A stretch of DNA of 64,000 bases from Enoplosus armatus (taxonomy: Eukaryota; Chordata; Actinopteri; Centrarchiformes; Enoplosidae). Shown piece by piece: positions 46,936-58,661 of the stretch. Made by a program: the position numbers and the translations under genes. A model generated the notes under the pieces. It was given only the letters and a program-made list of their open reading frames with translations. It made no database searches and was not told the DNA's origin. Each line of letters starts with the position of its first letter. The first letter of the stretch is position 1. The stretch lies in contig NC_092191.1 of assembly GCF_043641665.1 (NCBI RefSeq), positions 19,561,501 through 19,625,500 of the forward strand. The letters run 5' to 3'.

Positions 46936-47798
46936 ATACAGAGAGAGATTCAACCATTTTCATCAAGGTGACTCAGGTACAGTAAAACAACGAGAGCGTG
47001 AAGTCACTCACCCACAGCCAGAATTAAATCATTCACCACAATAACATTGATCGAGGCTCCGTCGTGGGGGAGGACAGATTGGGGTTTGATATGGCACTCA
47101 CCGATATCAAAAGAAGTTCACCGTGAACTACGGGGGGTCGGGGAGTAACTGAGCTGAAAATCAATGCTCCAACAACTGAGCGCCACATCATCCGGAGCCA
47201 ATTGTCTTAATCAGAAAGCCGCGCCTTGAGTGCGGATAGCAACGCGACCATTAAAAAAAAAGTCTACATCGAGGGTGTTGCTGGAGTGCACTTGCACAGA
47301 TGTGAGGAGCTGGAAAGAGACCATTGGAGTGGAGGGGGAGAGCTGCTGGTTGGTGGGGTGGGTGGGCAGGAGGGCAGTGGTGGGTAAAACTGATTTTTAT
47401 TGAACCATTAAATCCCCAGTCCCTAACGTAATTTGAGGTTTTTGTTGCTTTGCCACCATTAGCCGCTAACAACCCCCGTCGCTCCGGGGCCTGTCCTGAT
47501 AAAAATAGAGCGGAGCGACAAGGGCGAATCAGAATCAGAACAACACCGTATTCAATCTACGCAATTACGGTGCCGTTAACATTAGCCCATCTGACTCCTT
47601 AATGTCGAGGCAAACAGACGCAGTGCTCAGGGGGGGGGGGGGCTTCCAAATCTCATCAGAGAGGAGACACAGGTGGAGAGCGAGAGCCAAACGCCACGGC
47701 GCAATATTGTCATGAAGCGACAAGTGAGAGACAGAGTAATAGACAGTGAGGAAGCGATAGGGACGGATGGAGGCTTGATGAGAGTGTGTGTTTGTTTG

Positions 47799-47802
<4 letters not shown>

Positions 47803-47840
<38 letters not shown>
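47803..47840. repeat. TG microsatellite
   Basis: About 19 TG units, then GGTGTGGGTG. Confidence 0.96.
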
Positions 47841-47844
<4 letters not shown>

Positions 47845-48079
47845 TGGGTGTTTGTGTGCGCGGCCATGCATGTGTAAAGCTCAGAGGATAAGTGCACATT
47901 GAGCGACAAGGGACAGGCCGCATCACCATAAAATGTAATCTATTAAAGCTCATCCCAGACAAGATCGCTACATCTAAATTCATCTCAGACTGTCAGGCCC
48001 CGTTCTATTCCCAGTGCTGGTGCACCATAATGGGATGTGACAGTACATGTCCTAAGGAATGAGGAAATAAGAGATCTCC

Positions 48080-48275
48080 ATGTCACACAGCCGTGTCATT
48101 TTCATACAGCCGCTCGGCCCACAACAGCAGCTGGGCAAACGCGCTAAACAATGTGCGCAGAATTAAAATGGTGCATCGCGGACTTACAGCCCCGCATGCA
48201 GCATTATTAAAGGATCGCTGTTGTAATTGCCGCCATTATTCCTGTCCAGTAATAACACTGTACCGAGTTAATTAG
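48080..48275. promoter_or_regulatory. Candidate conserved non-coding element
   Basis: A non-repetitive block with several TAAT/ATTA cores, a GCCGCCATTATT motif and TTAATTAG near its right end. There are no open frames with domain content. The composition resembles developmental enhancers, but conservation cannot be seen from one sequence. Confidence 0.2.
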
Positions 48276-48469
48276 TGAGATCTAGGAATGCTCACACCCA
48301 GCTTTCCCGTGCAGTTGGGGATTATTAGCAGCATTCGTTCAACAAATTCTCTTATCTTTCTGCCCGCGTTCCTGGAACAAATAGGTCCTTGGATGCTGTT
48401 CATTAAATATCACTGGGATCCCGTCATTCTGTCACTCATACCTAACTATAGTGCAACTCCCACCAAATA

Positions 48470-48930
48470 CTAAACAAGTATAGTTGCAAGTCGTGACCAC
48501 TGCTTCTTTGTTAAAACCTGCAACGGCATAAACTACGTAGTTCGCCAATGGTGTGCTCCTTGGAAGAAATGCTTACTTAGTACTGTAGGTCGTAATCTAG
48601 TTGGCCGGACATGCTAACGACTGTAGCTTATGTTAGAGCAGGAAAACACACCGTTCCATCGGTTCCTTGCACTCTCGCTCCACCCTCCGAACTTTGTAAA
48701 TGCTGAGTATTGCTCTCGCTACAGCCACATGCACACTGGCTTAACATGTCAAGAAGTCCAAACCTTGACAAGCTTGCTATGCCTAGTTGCGGGTTGCTAT
48801 GGCTATGATTGGGTATTCGCTGTTCAGGGGGAGGGGTTTAGCAGGTTTAACGGTCAATTGCGTTGGTGAGTTCAATTTTATCATAACAACGGATAGAAAC
48901 TGTAATAAACTGGACTTATCCTTTAAGTCT
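48470..48930 (-). repeat. Probable interspersed repeat ending CTTATCCTTTAAG
   Basis: The right boundary, reverse-complemented, is CTTAAAGGATAAGTCCAGTT, similar in style to the TTAAAGGA ends of other elements in this window. The body contains GGTTGCTATGGCTATGATTG and GGGGGAGGGGTTTAGCAGG. The left end is not defined. Confidence 0.4.
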
Positions 48931-49074
48931 CCTCTGAGAGAGACCTTACATGTCATGGAAGTGCACCACCTCTCCTCGCATAATCACCCAGATCTCATCA
49001 AATGTCTTCTAAATGTACAATTGCAAAGAAATCTGTTATCTTGAAGAGCAGCAGGCAGCAGCCACTTGCCCCCA

Positions 49075-49098
49075 CTCCTCCTCCTCCTCCTCCTCCAT
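49075..49098. repeat. CTC triplet repeat
   Basis: About seven CTC units; responsible for the Pro- and Leu-rich open frames at this place. Confidence 0.9.
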
Positions 49099-50724
49099 CC
49101 CTCACTGCTCACCTTCTCCCCTTCCTATCGCCCTCTTTCAATGCATCCCACGCCGTCAATCTGCCAGGCGGCGAGTGCCCTGAAACAATGCACCAATCGC
49201 CGCACAAGGCGCGCCTCCTCTCCTCCTGTAGTCCGGTGGGACTGGCTGCTACTCCGTGCTCCGGGCTTTCCAGACAACAGCCAGATCCTTGGACCACTGT
49301 GCCGGCTGCCAGGAGCAAAGAGCTCTAATGATCGCCCACTGCCACTGAAGCAGAGCGAGGGACACACGGGCACAGTAAGACCTGCAGAAAACCAGAGTGC
49401 TTACGGGGACAGAGGAGCGAAAAAAAAATGCCAATTTCTGTATTTTTCAGAAGTGTGTTGAGGGCTATCTGTCTATCTGTCACCCACAATAATCATCCTA
49501 TTTAAATTCAATTGGAGGAGATCTTTATGGGACGGGCATGTCCTTCAGAATTCCTCTACTTGTGAAAAATCTATTTTTTGTTGAGGTATTGCCGGTCCAG
49601 GTTTATGCGTGTTATTGTGCTGGGTGACTCAGAGGGTGGACTATTTTGCTCCATGTACTCTCTTGTGGTGCAAACGGCATCTTGGGATATGAGGTGGGAA
49701 AGGGGACCTGGGCTTTCTCAGGGGAAAAACATTTTAAATTCACTCTCTGTCCCTCCTTCATTCATGCTTTATTTATGTCTCCCTCCGCCTCTATCTCTCA
49801 CCCTGTCTCTTTCTCTCAGCCCTCCACATTTATAATTACCCTCACCTTTTCTCTGCCTCTCGGTGTCTTCGCTCTACACGCCTTAATTTCTCCGCCTGAT
49901 GGACTCTCCGTCCTCTCCGCCATCTGGCTCCTTTTCTCTCTCTCTCTCTCCCTCTCTGTCACCTGCTTTTTGTCTAAGTAAGGGAAGGCTTTTAGTTCCT
50001 TATCAAACTCTCATGAATTATGAACGACCACTGTCCTGTGGCCTGGACAGAAACACATCTCACTGTCTGCCTGCCTCTCTGTTGAAGCAGCTCAGAAAGG
50101 ACGGGTACCGCAATCCAGTCAGAAACACCTTGTTCCATAGGCCTTCGGGATGAATTATTAAAACTGCTGTGACCCCCACCCGCCCCCAAACTTGTGCGTG
50201 ACGCACACAGATCGCCCGTCTGCCTGCCAAACCTCAGCCCAAGCACACCACAAGTACTGTCACAAGAGAAACCTTGTCAGCGCTCGTCAATACAGCCTGC
50301 AGACTGACTCCAGGTCAAACTTTTCACCTGGCCAAGATTCAGCTGGGATCATAACGTTGTCTATTTGAATAAATGTGGTTTGGAGTCAGTGTGCGAGCAT
50401 TACTTTTTTATTGAATATTATTACAATTACTAATTCACAAGAGAAACCTTGCTCTAGCAACTCGTTCATTTACCAGATATTCAGCTTTAGTCGTCACCAT
50501 ATTTCTGTAAAATTGAGACATCATTGGGTAGAATGGCAGCTTGTTACTGTCTCGGAGCATTTCACGTCGATCACAGTGACAGAGTCCGAAATCCATTCTA
50601 CATACTGTTAGCGTACGGCATGTATGGCATGTTTTTGTAGGGCAAAAAATTCAACCTGCTGGTAACCCTTAATGAAGTCAGGAGCTCTCAGGACGGCAAC
50701 GTCAGCTGCTTGGTCCACCACTTC

Positions 50725-51000
50725 GGTTCGGGCTGAAATATCTCAACAACTGTTAGACGGATTGCCAAGAAATTTGGTACACATATCCGATACTAATGAA
50801 TTCTGTGATCCCCTGACTTTCCATCTTACATGTTGGGCCACAGGCAGGTTGGACATTTTTTGATAAGGACTGAAATGTCTCAACAAGCTTTGGATGGATA
50901 TCCATGATATCTGGTGCAGACATTCAAGTTCCCAACAGGGTGACTTGTAATCACTTTGGTGATCTCAAGGCTTTTCATCTTGCGCCATCATTTAGTCAAA
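50725..51000 (+). repeat. Percomorph interspersed repeat (ATATCTCAACAACTGTT type)
   Basis: Two successive units: GAAATATCTCAACAACTGTT with GATTGCCAAGAAATTTGGTA, then GAAATGTCTCAACAAGCTTT with TATCCATGATATCTGGTGCA. Both are variants of the block at 14920-14965. Confidence 0.65.
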
Positions 51001-51014
51001 GTTTTCCATCAATT

Positions 51015-51277
51015 ATCCACAACCACTTGTCCTTAGAGGCTCGCACTGACACTGGGCGAGAGGCGGGGCACACCCTGGACAGGTAACCCGTCACTCACCG
51101 GGCTGACACACAGAGACGGACAACCAGGCACGCTCACAGTCACACCTACAGGCAAGTTAGAGTCGTCAATTAACCCTAACCTGCATGTCTTTGGGTTGCG
51201 GGAGGAAGCCAGAGTGCCCAGAGAGAACCCACACAGGCACTGGGAGAACATGTGAAGTCCACACAGAAGGGCCACGG
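51015..51277 (+). repeat. Common vertebrate retroelement tail, long copy
   Basis: Contains GGGCGAGAGGCGGGGCACAC, CCTGGACAGGTAACCCG, ACACCTACAGGCAAGTTAGA, TTAACCCTAACCTGCATGTC and GGAGAACATGTGAAGTCCAC in the canonical order. The minus-strand 92-codon frame across it is not a gene. Confidence 0.75.
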
Positions 51278-51339
51278 CCTTAGTTTGTCCAATGCTTTGG
51301 TTTGAGATCAAATACCTGACAAGTCAACCTCAGTTGTAT

Positions 51340-51465
51340 TTTATGCTTAGCATTAGCAAATATTAGCGTGCTAGCTAAAAGCTAAATGGGTGACCATGGT
51401 CACTGTCACTGGGTGCACGTTGCCACGCTGACATTAGCATTCAGCTCATAGCATGGCTGGAGACT
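51340..51465. repeat. GCTAAC-type repeat fragment
   Basis: Runs of TTAGCATTAGC, GCTAGCTAAAAGCTAAATG and ACCATGGTCACTGTCACTGG, related to 130-215 and 14655-14760. Confidence 0.5.
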
Positions 51466-51937
51466 CTTGTTCCCATACTTGTTATAGTTATTTATTATTT
51501 AGTATTTTCCAAGAGATAACTATACTTCCAGTTTGTACTACCAGAAAGTGATCAAAGTCTGGTGTCGATCATACGGCATTTCTACCTTGAAATGGCGTCG
51601 CAAATGAAAGGCCCCCCTGTGGAGTTTTCAAACAAAACAAACAAAAATGATGTTTACATTCTGTGTTACTGTTCTGTGTAAAATGCACTGTGTGTATGCC
51701 TGAGCTCTCACAAACTTGTTGCTTTTCCTCCCTCATAAAACATTTGCAAAGTCAATTCTAAAGCATTATAAATTCAGCATTGTTTGCATCCAGGTTTCCT
51801 TGCTGGCACTCTTCTTCGTTCCCATCTTTTGCTCACGCGTCGCTGCGTTTCTCTGCGCGTTACCGCCACCTGTGAGTCATTGGAATAGTGTGAAACCATC
51901 GACAGGGGTGTGTATTGCATCACCCGTGTGACCCCTC

Positions 51938-52080
51938 TGGCTTGTTTGTTTTTCTTTAAACCAATCACCATCGTCTTGGGCGGCACTAAGCCCAGGATGC
52001 AGCGACTGTGCCCTTGCAAAACGGTAACATGCAGAATAGCGGAAAGGGGAGGAGAATTCTGACCGAAATAATCGGCCAAT
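51938..52080 (+). repeat. GGCTTGTTTG...CCAATCAC repeat fragment
   Basis: GGCTTGTTTGTTTTTCTTTA, then ACCAATCACCATCGTCTTGG align with 269-315. The continuation GGCGGCACTAAGCCCAGGAT and TTGCAAAACGGTAACATGCA is the fuller form of the same element. Confidence 0.55.
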
Positions 52081-52324
52081 GGCGGACTTATTCCAAGTGA
52101 GTCAGACTACTCGTGTGCAAACGCCCATGAATACTCACGCGGGCGATGAACAAAACGGGGACCCACTCACAGAAAAACAGCTCCATAACCTTTGATCATT
52201 ATCATCCTTTAAATTGACTGCCAAAGGTTATATCCTTAACTTTGTTGTTTGTTCCCGCGAGCTGATTATCACAATTCACAGTTTGCTTTGATCTTTTTAC
52301 AGCCATGACTAGTTTTCCCCATTT

Positions 52325-52400
52325 CATTTGTGTCAACAACACACTCAAAAATCAAGCACATTTAGTATGCATGCTGCCTTTTTTGAGTATATGTAATTTT
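52325..52400 (+). repeat. Dispersed repeat fragment
   Basis: Matches 10690-10770 (AAAAATCAAGCAC, TATGCATGC, TTTTTTGAGTATATGTAATT). Confidence 0.4.
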
Positions 52401-53540
52401 GTCACTCTTCCATTATGAGCGCGACACATACATTGTATCCTGCGGGGTCAGATCTAGTATAATCCGCTGGACTACTTTACAGCACAAAGCAGCTGTTATT
52501 CTAGCTGTGAGGGCTGCAGCTACCATTGAGGACGCTGACGTCATGTGTTTTTACATGTTGTGGTATTTAATGAGCTGATTCCAGTATTTTTGGAATGAAT
52601 ATGTCTAAATTTAACTACCTTTACGTCAACGGAAGAGTAAAGACTACAGTGTTTCCCAACCTGAATTTTAATCCTGGCAATGCGAGGAAGGTTGTCAGCT
52701 ACCTTATGTCATCAGACAGGAGCAGAACAATATGGCTGGAAGCGGCGTGAATGCAAAAGTGAGGCAGCTAACGAGATGAGCGGAGCTGCTGGCAAATACA
52801 TACAGATGATCTCTCGTCTTAGGATTCGAGTCGGATGCTGTGCATAGAAAGAGTTGAGAGCTCCAGTATGGATTAGTGGGGCTGGGAGTTGCTTATGCTC
52901 TTCAGGAGAACACAGAGCAGCGCCACACTGGATTACACAGCTGGGGAAAAGGTTACACACTTCAATGCGTGTGAGAGAGGGATGAACAGAAAGAACAAGC
53001 TCACAGCGGCGAAGATAATTAGAGGAGTCTACCTTTCCTCCTTCTGACGCCACAGTCAGACAGGTGCTCCTGTGTAGACTGGATGGGGATATCACTTGAA
53101 CTCGTGCTCTGTTGACTTGGATTGGAGAACCATTTCCCGGCCCTCTCTTTGCGTGTGCGATGCCTCTCCACTCGCGTCACCAAGACAAATTCCTGTGTAC
53201 TTATTGTATTTGGTAATTAGCGTGCCGCGGATTCTGGTTTTAATTAGCAGAGAGAAAGACGTTAATCGCAGTGGCCTGTTGCTCAACGCGGAATGTGACC
53301 TGGATTGTTGGCAGATATTGTAGTACAGACAGCAGTTCAATTACACTCTTAATGAACATGGATAACGTAGTAATATCACACCTGACATAACAGATGTGGT
53401 CAAGAACACAAGGGTGGAATCTGACTCAAGACCCTGAACAAAGACAGTCAGGTGTTTGACCAGGTTTCAGGCATGTGATTAGTCGGATGTATCTGCGATT
53501 AAACACCAATTAATATGATTTTGAGGAATAGAATGGATAA

Positions 53541-53763
53541 ATTAAAGGATACGGAGGGTGATGTTTTATATTTTCCTAAGCGTCCCATGAAAAGCGTTAC
53601 ACCAACTAGTATTGTCTGTGTAGTCAAAGCCTGATATATCTTCTTCCTCTGTGCCACAGACCTCCACTGTTGTCCAAAAACTGTTAAAACCCCATCAATG
53701 AGCCACACCGTTGCAGTGGGCGACATGTTCCATCATTACTGTGAACACACACTGTAGTTTATC
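53541..53763 (-). mobile_element. TTAAAGGATAACGC-type MITE, inverted truncated copy
   Basis: On the minus strand GGTCTGTGGCACAGAGGAAG, AAGATATATCAGGCTTTGAC and TACACAGACAATACTAG follow the same order as 18350-18420. The plus-strand left edge shows TTAAAGGATAC. The minus-strand 75-codon frame within it is not a gene. Confidence 0.6.
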
Positions 53764-54734
53764 ACTGAGTCAAGCCCTCATACGTTGTCCTGCTGCTGTT
53801 AATATGTGCAGCTGAAAATGGTCCGCAACAAATACAGTGCAGCATTTACTTCTGTCTGAGAAATGTTTGCTAAATAATGCAAAACCCAGCTGTTTTGGGG
53901 GTCTTTTCTTTTTTCAGCATTCAGTATATTTGTGAGCCACTTCTTAATGGAGTGGAAATGAATGGGCTTGGAGCTGAGAGCCACGGACAGGCAATAAGAT
54001 GGAGCTAAACAAATGATACTAATACATGTTAACTACTTACTGTACATTACGTACAATCATTTACTTATGTGCCTTAAAATGTTTTTAAACAAGCTAGAAA
54101 GTATCAGCCCCTTAATAAAGTCCGTGTCGTGTTGCTGCGTCAGTAACTTCATACAAGCCAGAGGAAGACAGATCCCAACGTATCTCTCAGCATTCAGTTT
54201 CTTTTCTCTTTGTCCTTCAAGAAAACACATCATTCGTGATAAACTACAACTCACCTGGCAACAGATGCAGCTTTGACAAGGTAAACCCCAAAAAGTGTCA
54301 CTCTGACACTCTGACTGACAGACTTTTAAGGCAGCTAAAAACAGATCAGAGTCCAGTTTCCCTGTCTTCCTTCTACAGCTGCAGTCATATGCACCTGATA
54401 AGCCATTAAGATTCCAGGCCTGTGGAGCGGGATCAGCCTCCTCTATTGTAATTACTGCGGTCCAGTCCTGCTCCATATCTACAGCAGGCAGCTATTAGAC
54501 TGAACAGAGGCAACATGCTAGCCATTTCAATGCAGGTATCACCAGAATCAGAATGAATCTGGATCAGAATGCAAAATGGCCTACAAGGTGCAAGAGAAAC
54601 AAGACAGCTCATACTAGGACAGGGACATGGACAATAAACAGCAGATGAAACACTAGCAACTGAACAGGGCAACAGGAATTGTTGTAATTATTGTGACTGC
54701 CCCAATGTACCATGATGTTGGTGTGCAAATATGG

Positions 54735-55290
54735 CTGTACCCGACTCGACTATTCGTTTCTATCAAGCAACACTTTATTAAAACTGCCAGATTCTTTTGT
54801 TCAGCATTTTTCAACCCGTGCTGAATACGCTAATGACGGACCAGAAATATGCACTTTTTGCGACACTAGATATTAAACAACAGCCAGAGACTACATTGTA
54901 TTAAGTTGCTGTGAGCTGTGAATTCACCACTTCTAAGCGGAAGCAGGCAGCTGCCTAAATCTCACTCGGACTCACGCTGGGTCCGGGTCCACAGCTGCCG
55001 GTACCCGTCGCGGACATCTTCACCGAGCGGACGGGATGACTTGACGTAGTGGGATGATTTTACTGTAGAACGAGCAGCGTGAAAGTGAGGAGCGCTCACT
55101 CTGCAGCTGCCTGTGGGGCCCGAAAAAGTCCCCAGAAACACACGACTGCTCGACTTGAAGAATCTCAGTCGACTGATGCCCTAAAGTACTACAGTACTGC
55201 TGAATGTATACGTTACACTTCGTCCCAGCTGCAGTCACGTTATATTCCCCTGATACTGACCACCCAATTTCGTGGACATCCCTGAAACTG
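54735..55290. repeat. Probable degraded transposon (CAGTCGACTGATGCC type)
   Basis: The block AGCGCTCACTCTGCAGCTGC, then GTGGGGCCCGAAAAAGTCCC, ACACGACTGCTCGACTTGAA and TCTCAGTCGACTGATGCC is one I associate with a repeated fish element. The left part begins near GTACCCGACTCGACTATTCG. Boundaries uncertain; no transposase recognised. Confidence 0.4.
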
Positions 55291-56415
55291 GAACACACAC
55301 TACAGCAAACGGTTGGCGTTTATGCAGCGGAGGAGAGCTCACGTGCATTCTGAGGCCGGCTCTGAAGTGATGACAGGGTGTTTGTGAGGGAGTGTGTGGG
55401 AGAAGAAGACTGCGGAAGGAGTGGGTGGGCAGACGCAGCGATGAACTCAAGAGGTGAGTATGAAGGAGGGCTGAGGATTCCATATTTCCCGCCGCCGCCG
55501 CCGCGGAGAACGACACACATATTGTGGATTCTGTGGATGTAGCATCGGCCTCTGTGGGATGTAATGTGTCCTAACAGGAAAACAAAGTGGGGATTTGTTA
55601 TACGGCTTCAAACAGCTGCACCGTTTAAGACTTGCTTTTATTGTTCCTGTGAAATATTTAAGACAAACCAGCCAACATCAGACTACAACATGTAGGACAG
55701 CAGGAAATATATGACAGACACGATGTTCACTTGTATTAAGAAAAGCCGGTATTGCAATGCAACCTAAACACTCAGCAATACCTACAGTTTGTTTGCTTTG
55801 CCCTGAAGCACAGAACTTTTTTTTGTTTTTTTGTGATTAGTTCATTTAGGATCACAATTAAGACTCACAGCAGCGCATGTAAACAAAAGTCCACAGGCTG
55901 AGAAGAAGCTCATTAACTGGACAGAGTGTGGGTGAGCTGTCATCTCACCAGACAGGGAATCAAAACAAATCTCATTCCAGCGCCTGTAACTTTAATCTAA
56001 GCATGACGGGTTCTGGACTGCGGTTTGTCCTCCGTTCACTTTCTGATGCTATGGTTGCCAAGAACGAGCAACTGCTGGCTGCCAGATGTCAATATCGTTC
56101 TTATTAAACCCCGAAGAACTTGTGAATTATCATTTGTTCGCATTACATTCTCATTCCTAAGAACAGTGCCTCTGAGAAATCTTGCAGGTCAAAAATTCAA
56201 ATGGCTCGTCCAAACAAACCAAAGGAAGAAAGGCCTCCAGCATTCTTGGTGTCAGTGCACCATTAAAGTGGACACACACCTTTCACAGTGTTTGCCTTTA
56301 GTTTTGCACTCACACTGGCCTATTACAAATGAACTAAGAGCTGCAAACATGAAAGCACGTGGAGGACTGACAGGGAAATCACACAATCCTGCATTATGAG
56401 TGTATAATCTAAGTA

Positions 56416-56441
56416 TTTCTGATTCTGATTCTGATTCTGAT
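56416..56441. repeat. TTCTGA hexanucleotide repeat
   Basis: Four units of GATTCT/TTCTGA, a form often seen as the tail of fish LINEs, though no body was recognised. Confidence 0.85.
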
Positions 56442-56909
56442 ATGGACCCAAGTTGGAAATCAAATTCCGGTGACCGGCAGTAGGTCAAGCAGCACCGTTT
56501 GTGTAAATTTTCCATTTCAGGGAAATTTGTCACACTCATGCGCAGACGATTGTTACGTATATATATCACCTATAGAGACTGGGCGATCCCTCCATCAGCA
56601 GATGGATTCAAAGGTAGTTCGGCTTTTGAATTAATGCTAAAATGACATATCTTAAGCAATACAGTGTGTGTTTGCTTTGCTTTGCTTTCACACTACAAAC
56701 AAATCCGCACTTGCATTTGCTTGGACAACAACCAGATTTACAAAACTCTAAATACTGATCTAAATGAACCAAATCAAACGGGCAAACGCACCAGAGTTAG
56801 TTTGAAGCGTATGGCAGAGCACATACAGGTTTGGATCAGTTGGTGTATCTTTAAAGGACTCAAGGGTACCTTCAAAACCTTGCATACAACATGGGTTAAA
56901 GGCTATGTG

Positions 56910-57002
56910 AGTGTGTGTGTGTGTGTGTGTGTATGCAGCGGGCATGTGTGCGCATATTTGTTCCACTCTTCCCGAATGAGACACACACACACACACACAC
57001 AC
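56910..57002. repeat. TG and AC microsatellites 50 bp apart
   Basis: (TG)n at about 56910-56932 and (AC)n at about 56981-57002. They are complementary and could pair as a hairpin. Confidence 0.9.
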
Positions 57003-58606
57003 GTGTTTAATCAAAAATAAGCAGCTTATATTGTTTCAGTAAATCCAAAATTATGGACACTCTGTGGGAGGACTCGTAACTGCTATGCCAAATTTACAGC
57101 TTTGCACAGTGCAGTAACAGATACAGTAGGGGGGTGAAAACTACCATTTCCACATGAGGAACAACAACAATTAGAGAGAAATATACAGGGAGAGAGAGGG
57201 AGACAGATATCCCACCGCTGAGAGTGGAGCACAGTGTTACTGTAATTAGAACTTGTGAAAGCTGGTGCTCTTGCAGCAGATTCCATCTGAGCAAACACTG
57301 GCGGTGCAGTCAAACTCCAATCTCGCTGATCTAAGAATTCTAATTGAGGGAACGGCGGAAGCGCCACAGATGGTGCAACATACAAACACACTGCAGAGCA
57401 ATTAGAAAAAGTCACCCCCCCCCCCCCTCTCCTTTTCACGGGTATTAGAGGAGACTGTTTCCCCAACACCTGATGTGGATGAAGCCGATAGCGGGGGGGG
57501 GGATCATTGAAATGACACATCTACATAGTTTGAGTACTAAGCAGCAGCATATGTTGAACCCAATGCATGCATCACATGTGTGTCTGGAAGTGCAGGTGCA
57601 ACGTATGTTCAGAGTCTCAATCATTTCACAGCAACATGTAGGGAGAAGTTCAACATCAACCCCAGCAACGCTGGAAACTACCAGAAGCTGATGTCTAAAA
57701 GATATTCAGGTCCTTGTTTCAAAGGCAAACGCTGCGAGTAGCTATGGATGACCCAAAACTTTCATTTTGCTGCAAGAGCTATGGGCCATCCATGGATGCT
57801 GTCACATCAACAGCTGCTTGACGTCAGTTTGGAGGGATGCTGCGGCTTACCAGAACGTCGTATCAACTCAACACAGTCAGTTAACTCTCTGCATGCCTGT
57901 AAATACACTGCGAGCCCCCCGACCTTGTACAACCTGCTCTTCCAGCACCCTAATGTTCTATTAATTTACCTCTAATTACCCCACGTAGCGCTGGAATGTA
58001 GGATGAGAGGATGAAAGCAGCTTGCAACAGACTGAGCGAAACACAAGGGAAAAGGGGGAGAGTGGGGGGTGAGGCTCAGACAGGGAAGAGAGGAGACGAA
58101 TTGCAAAGGACTCCCCGCTGCACCCTACTTTTGGGAGGAGGAGGCGCCTACTGTAGGACATGAAGGAGGGCAGAGGGAGAGAAGGGGAGGATAGAAATGG
58201 GAGTCAATTGAGCCGTGATTTGTAGACCAGAAGCAAAAGGTGGAAGATAAAGCAGGACAGGCAAGATTAACTAGCGCAGGGGAGGCATGGAAGGCAAACT
58301 CAGCCAGTTGGCTCAGCGTTTGCTGCTTTTAGCCATATGAAACGAGCCAGAGAAGAAGGATGAGGGAGAGCAGGGAGTGAGAGGAATAGTTAAAACTATG
58401 TGCGTGTGTTTTACGCTATTGTGATGGTAGCTCATAAAACAGTTTGTATCGGAGGCAGAATTGTCTGTGTAGGCAGCAGAGCAATATCTGCAGACTCTAA
58501 TACATTTGAGGCTTAACATGATTATTTCTGTTTCTTTAATCTTTGCAACATTTGAATCTCATGTAAAAATCTGAATTTAACTAACATTCAGCATTAAAAG
58601 TATTAA

Positions 58607-58610
<4 letters not shown>

Positions 58611-58659
<49 letters not shown>
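58611..58659. repeat. TG microsatellite, about 24 units
   Basis: Uninterrupted TG run of about 49 bp. Confidence 0.97.

Positions 58660-58661
<2 letters not shown>

Noticed and set aside
54057..54476. 139-codon Cys-rich minus-strand open frame
   Set aside because: The Cys count is suggestive, but there is no signal peptide, spacing pattern or splice support, and repeat-like sequence lies next to it.
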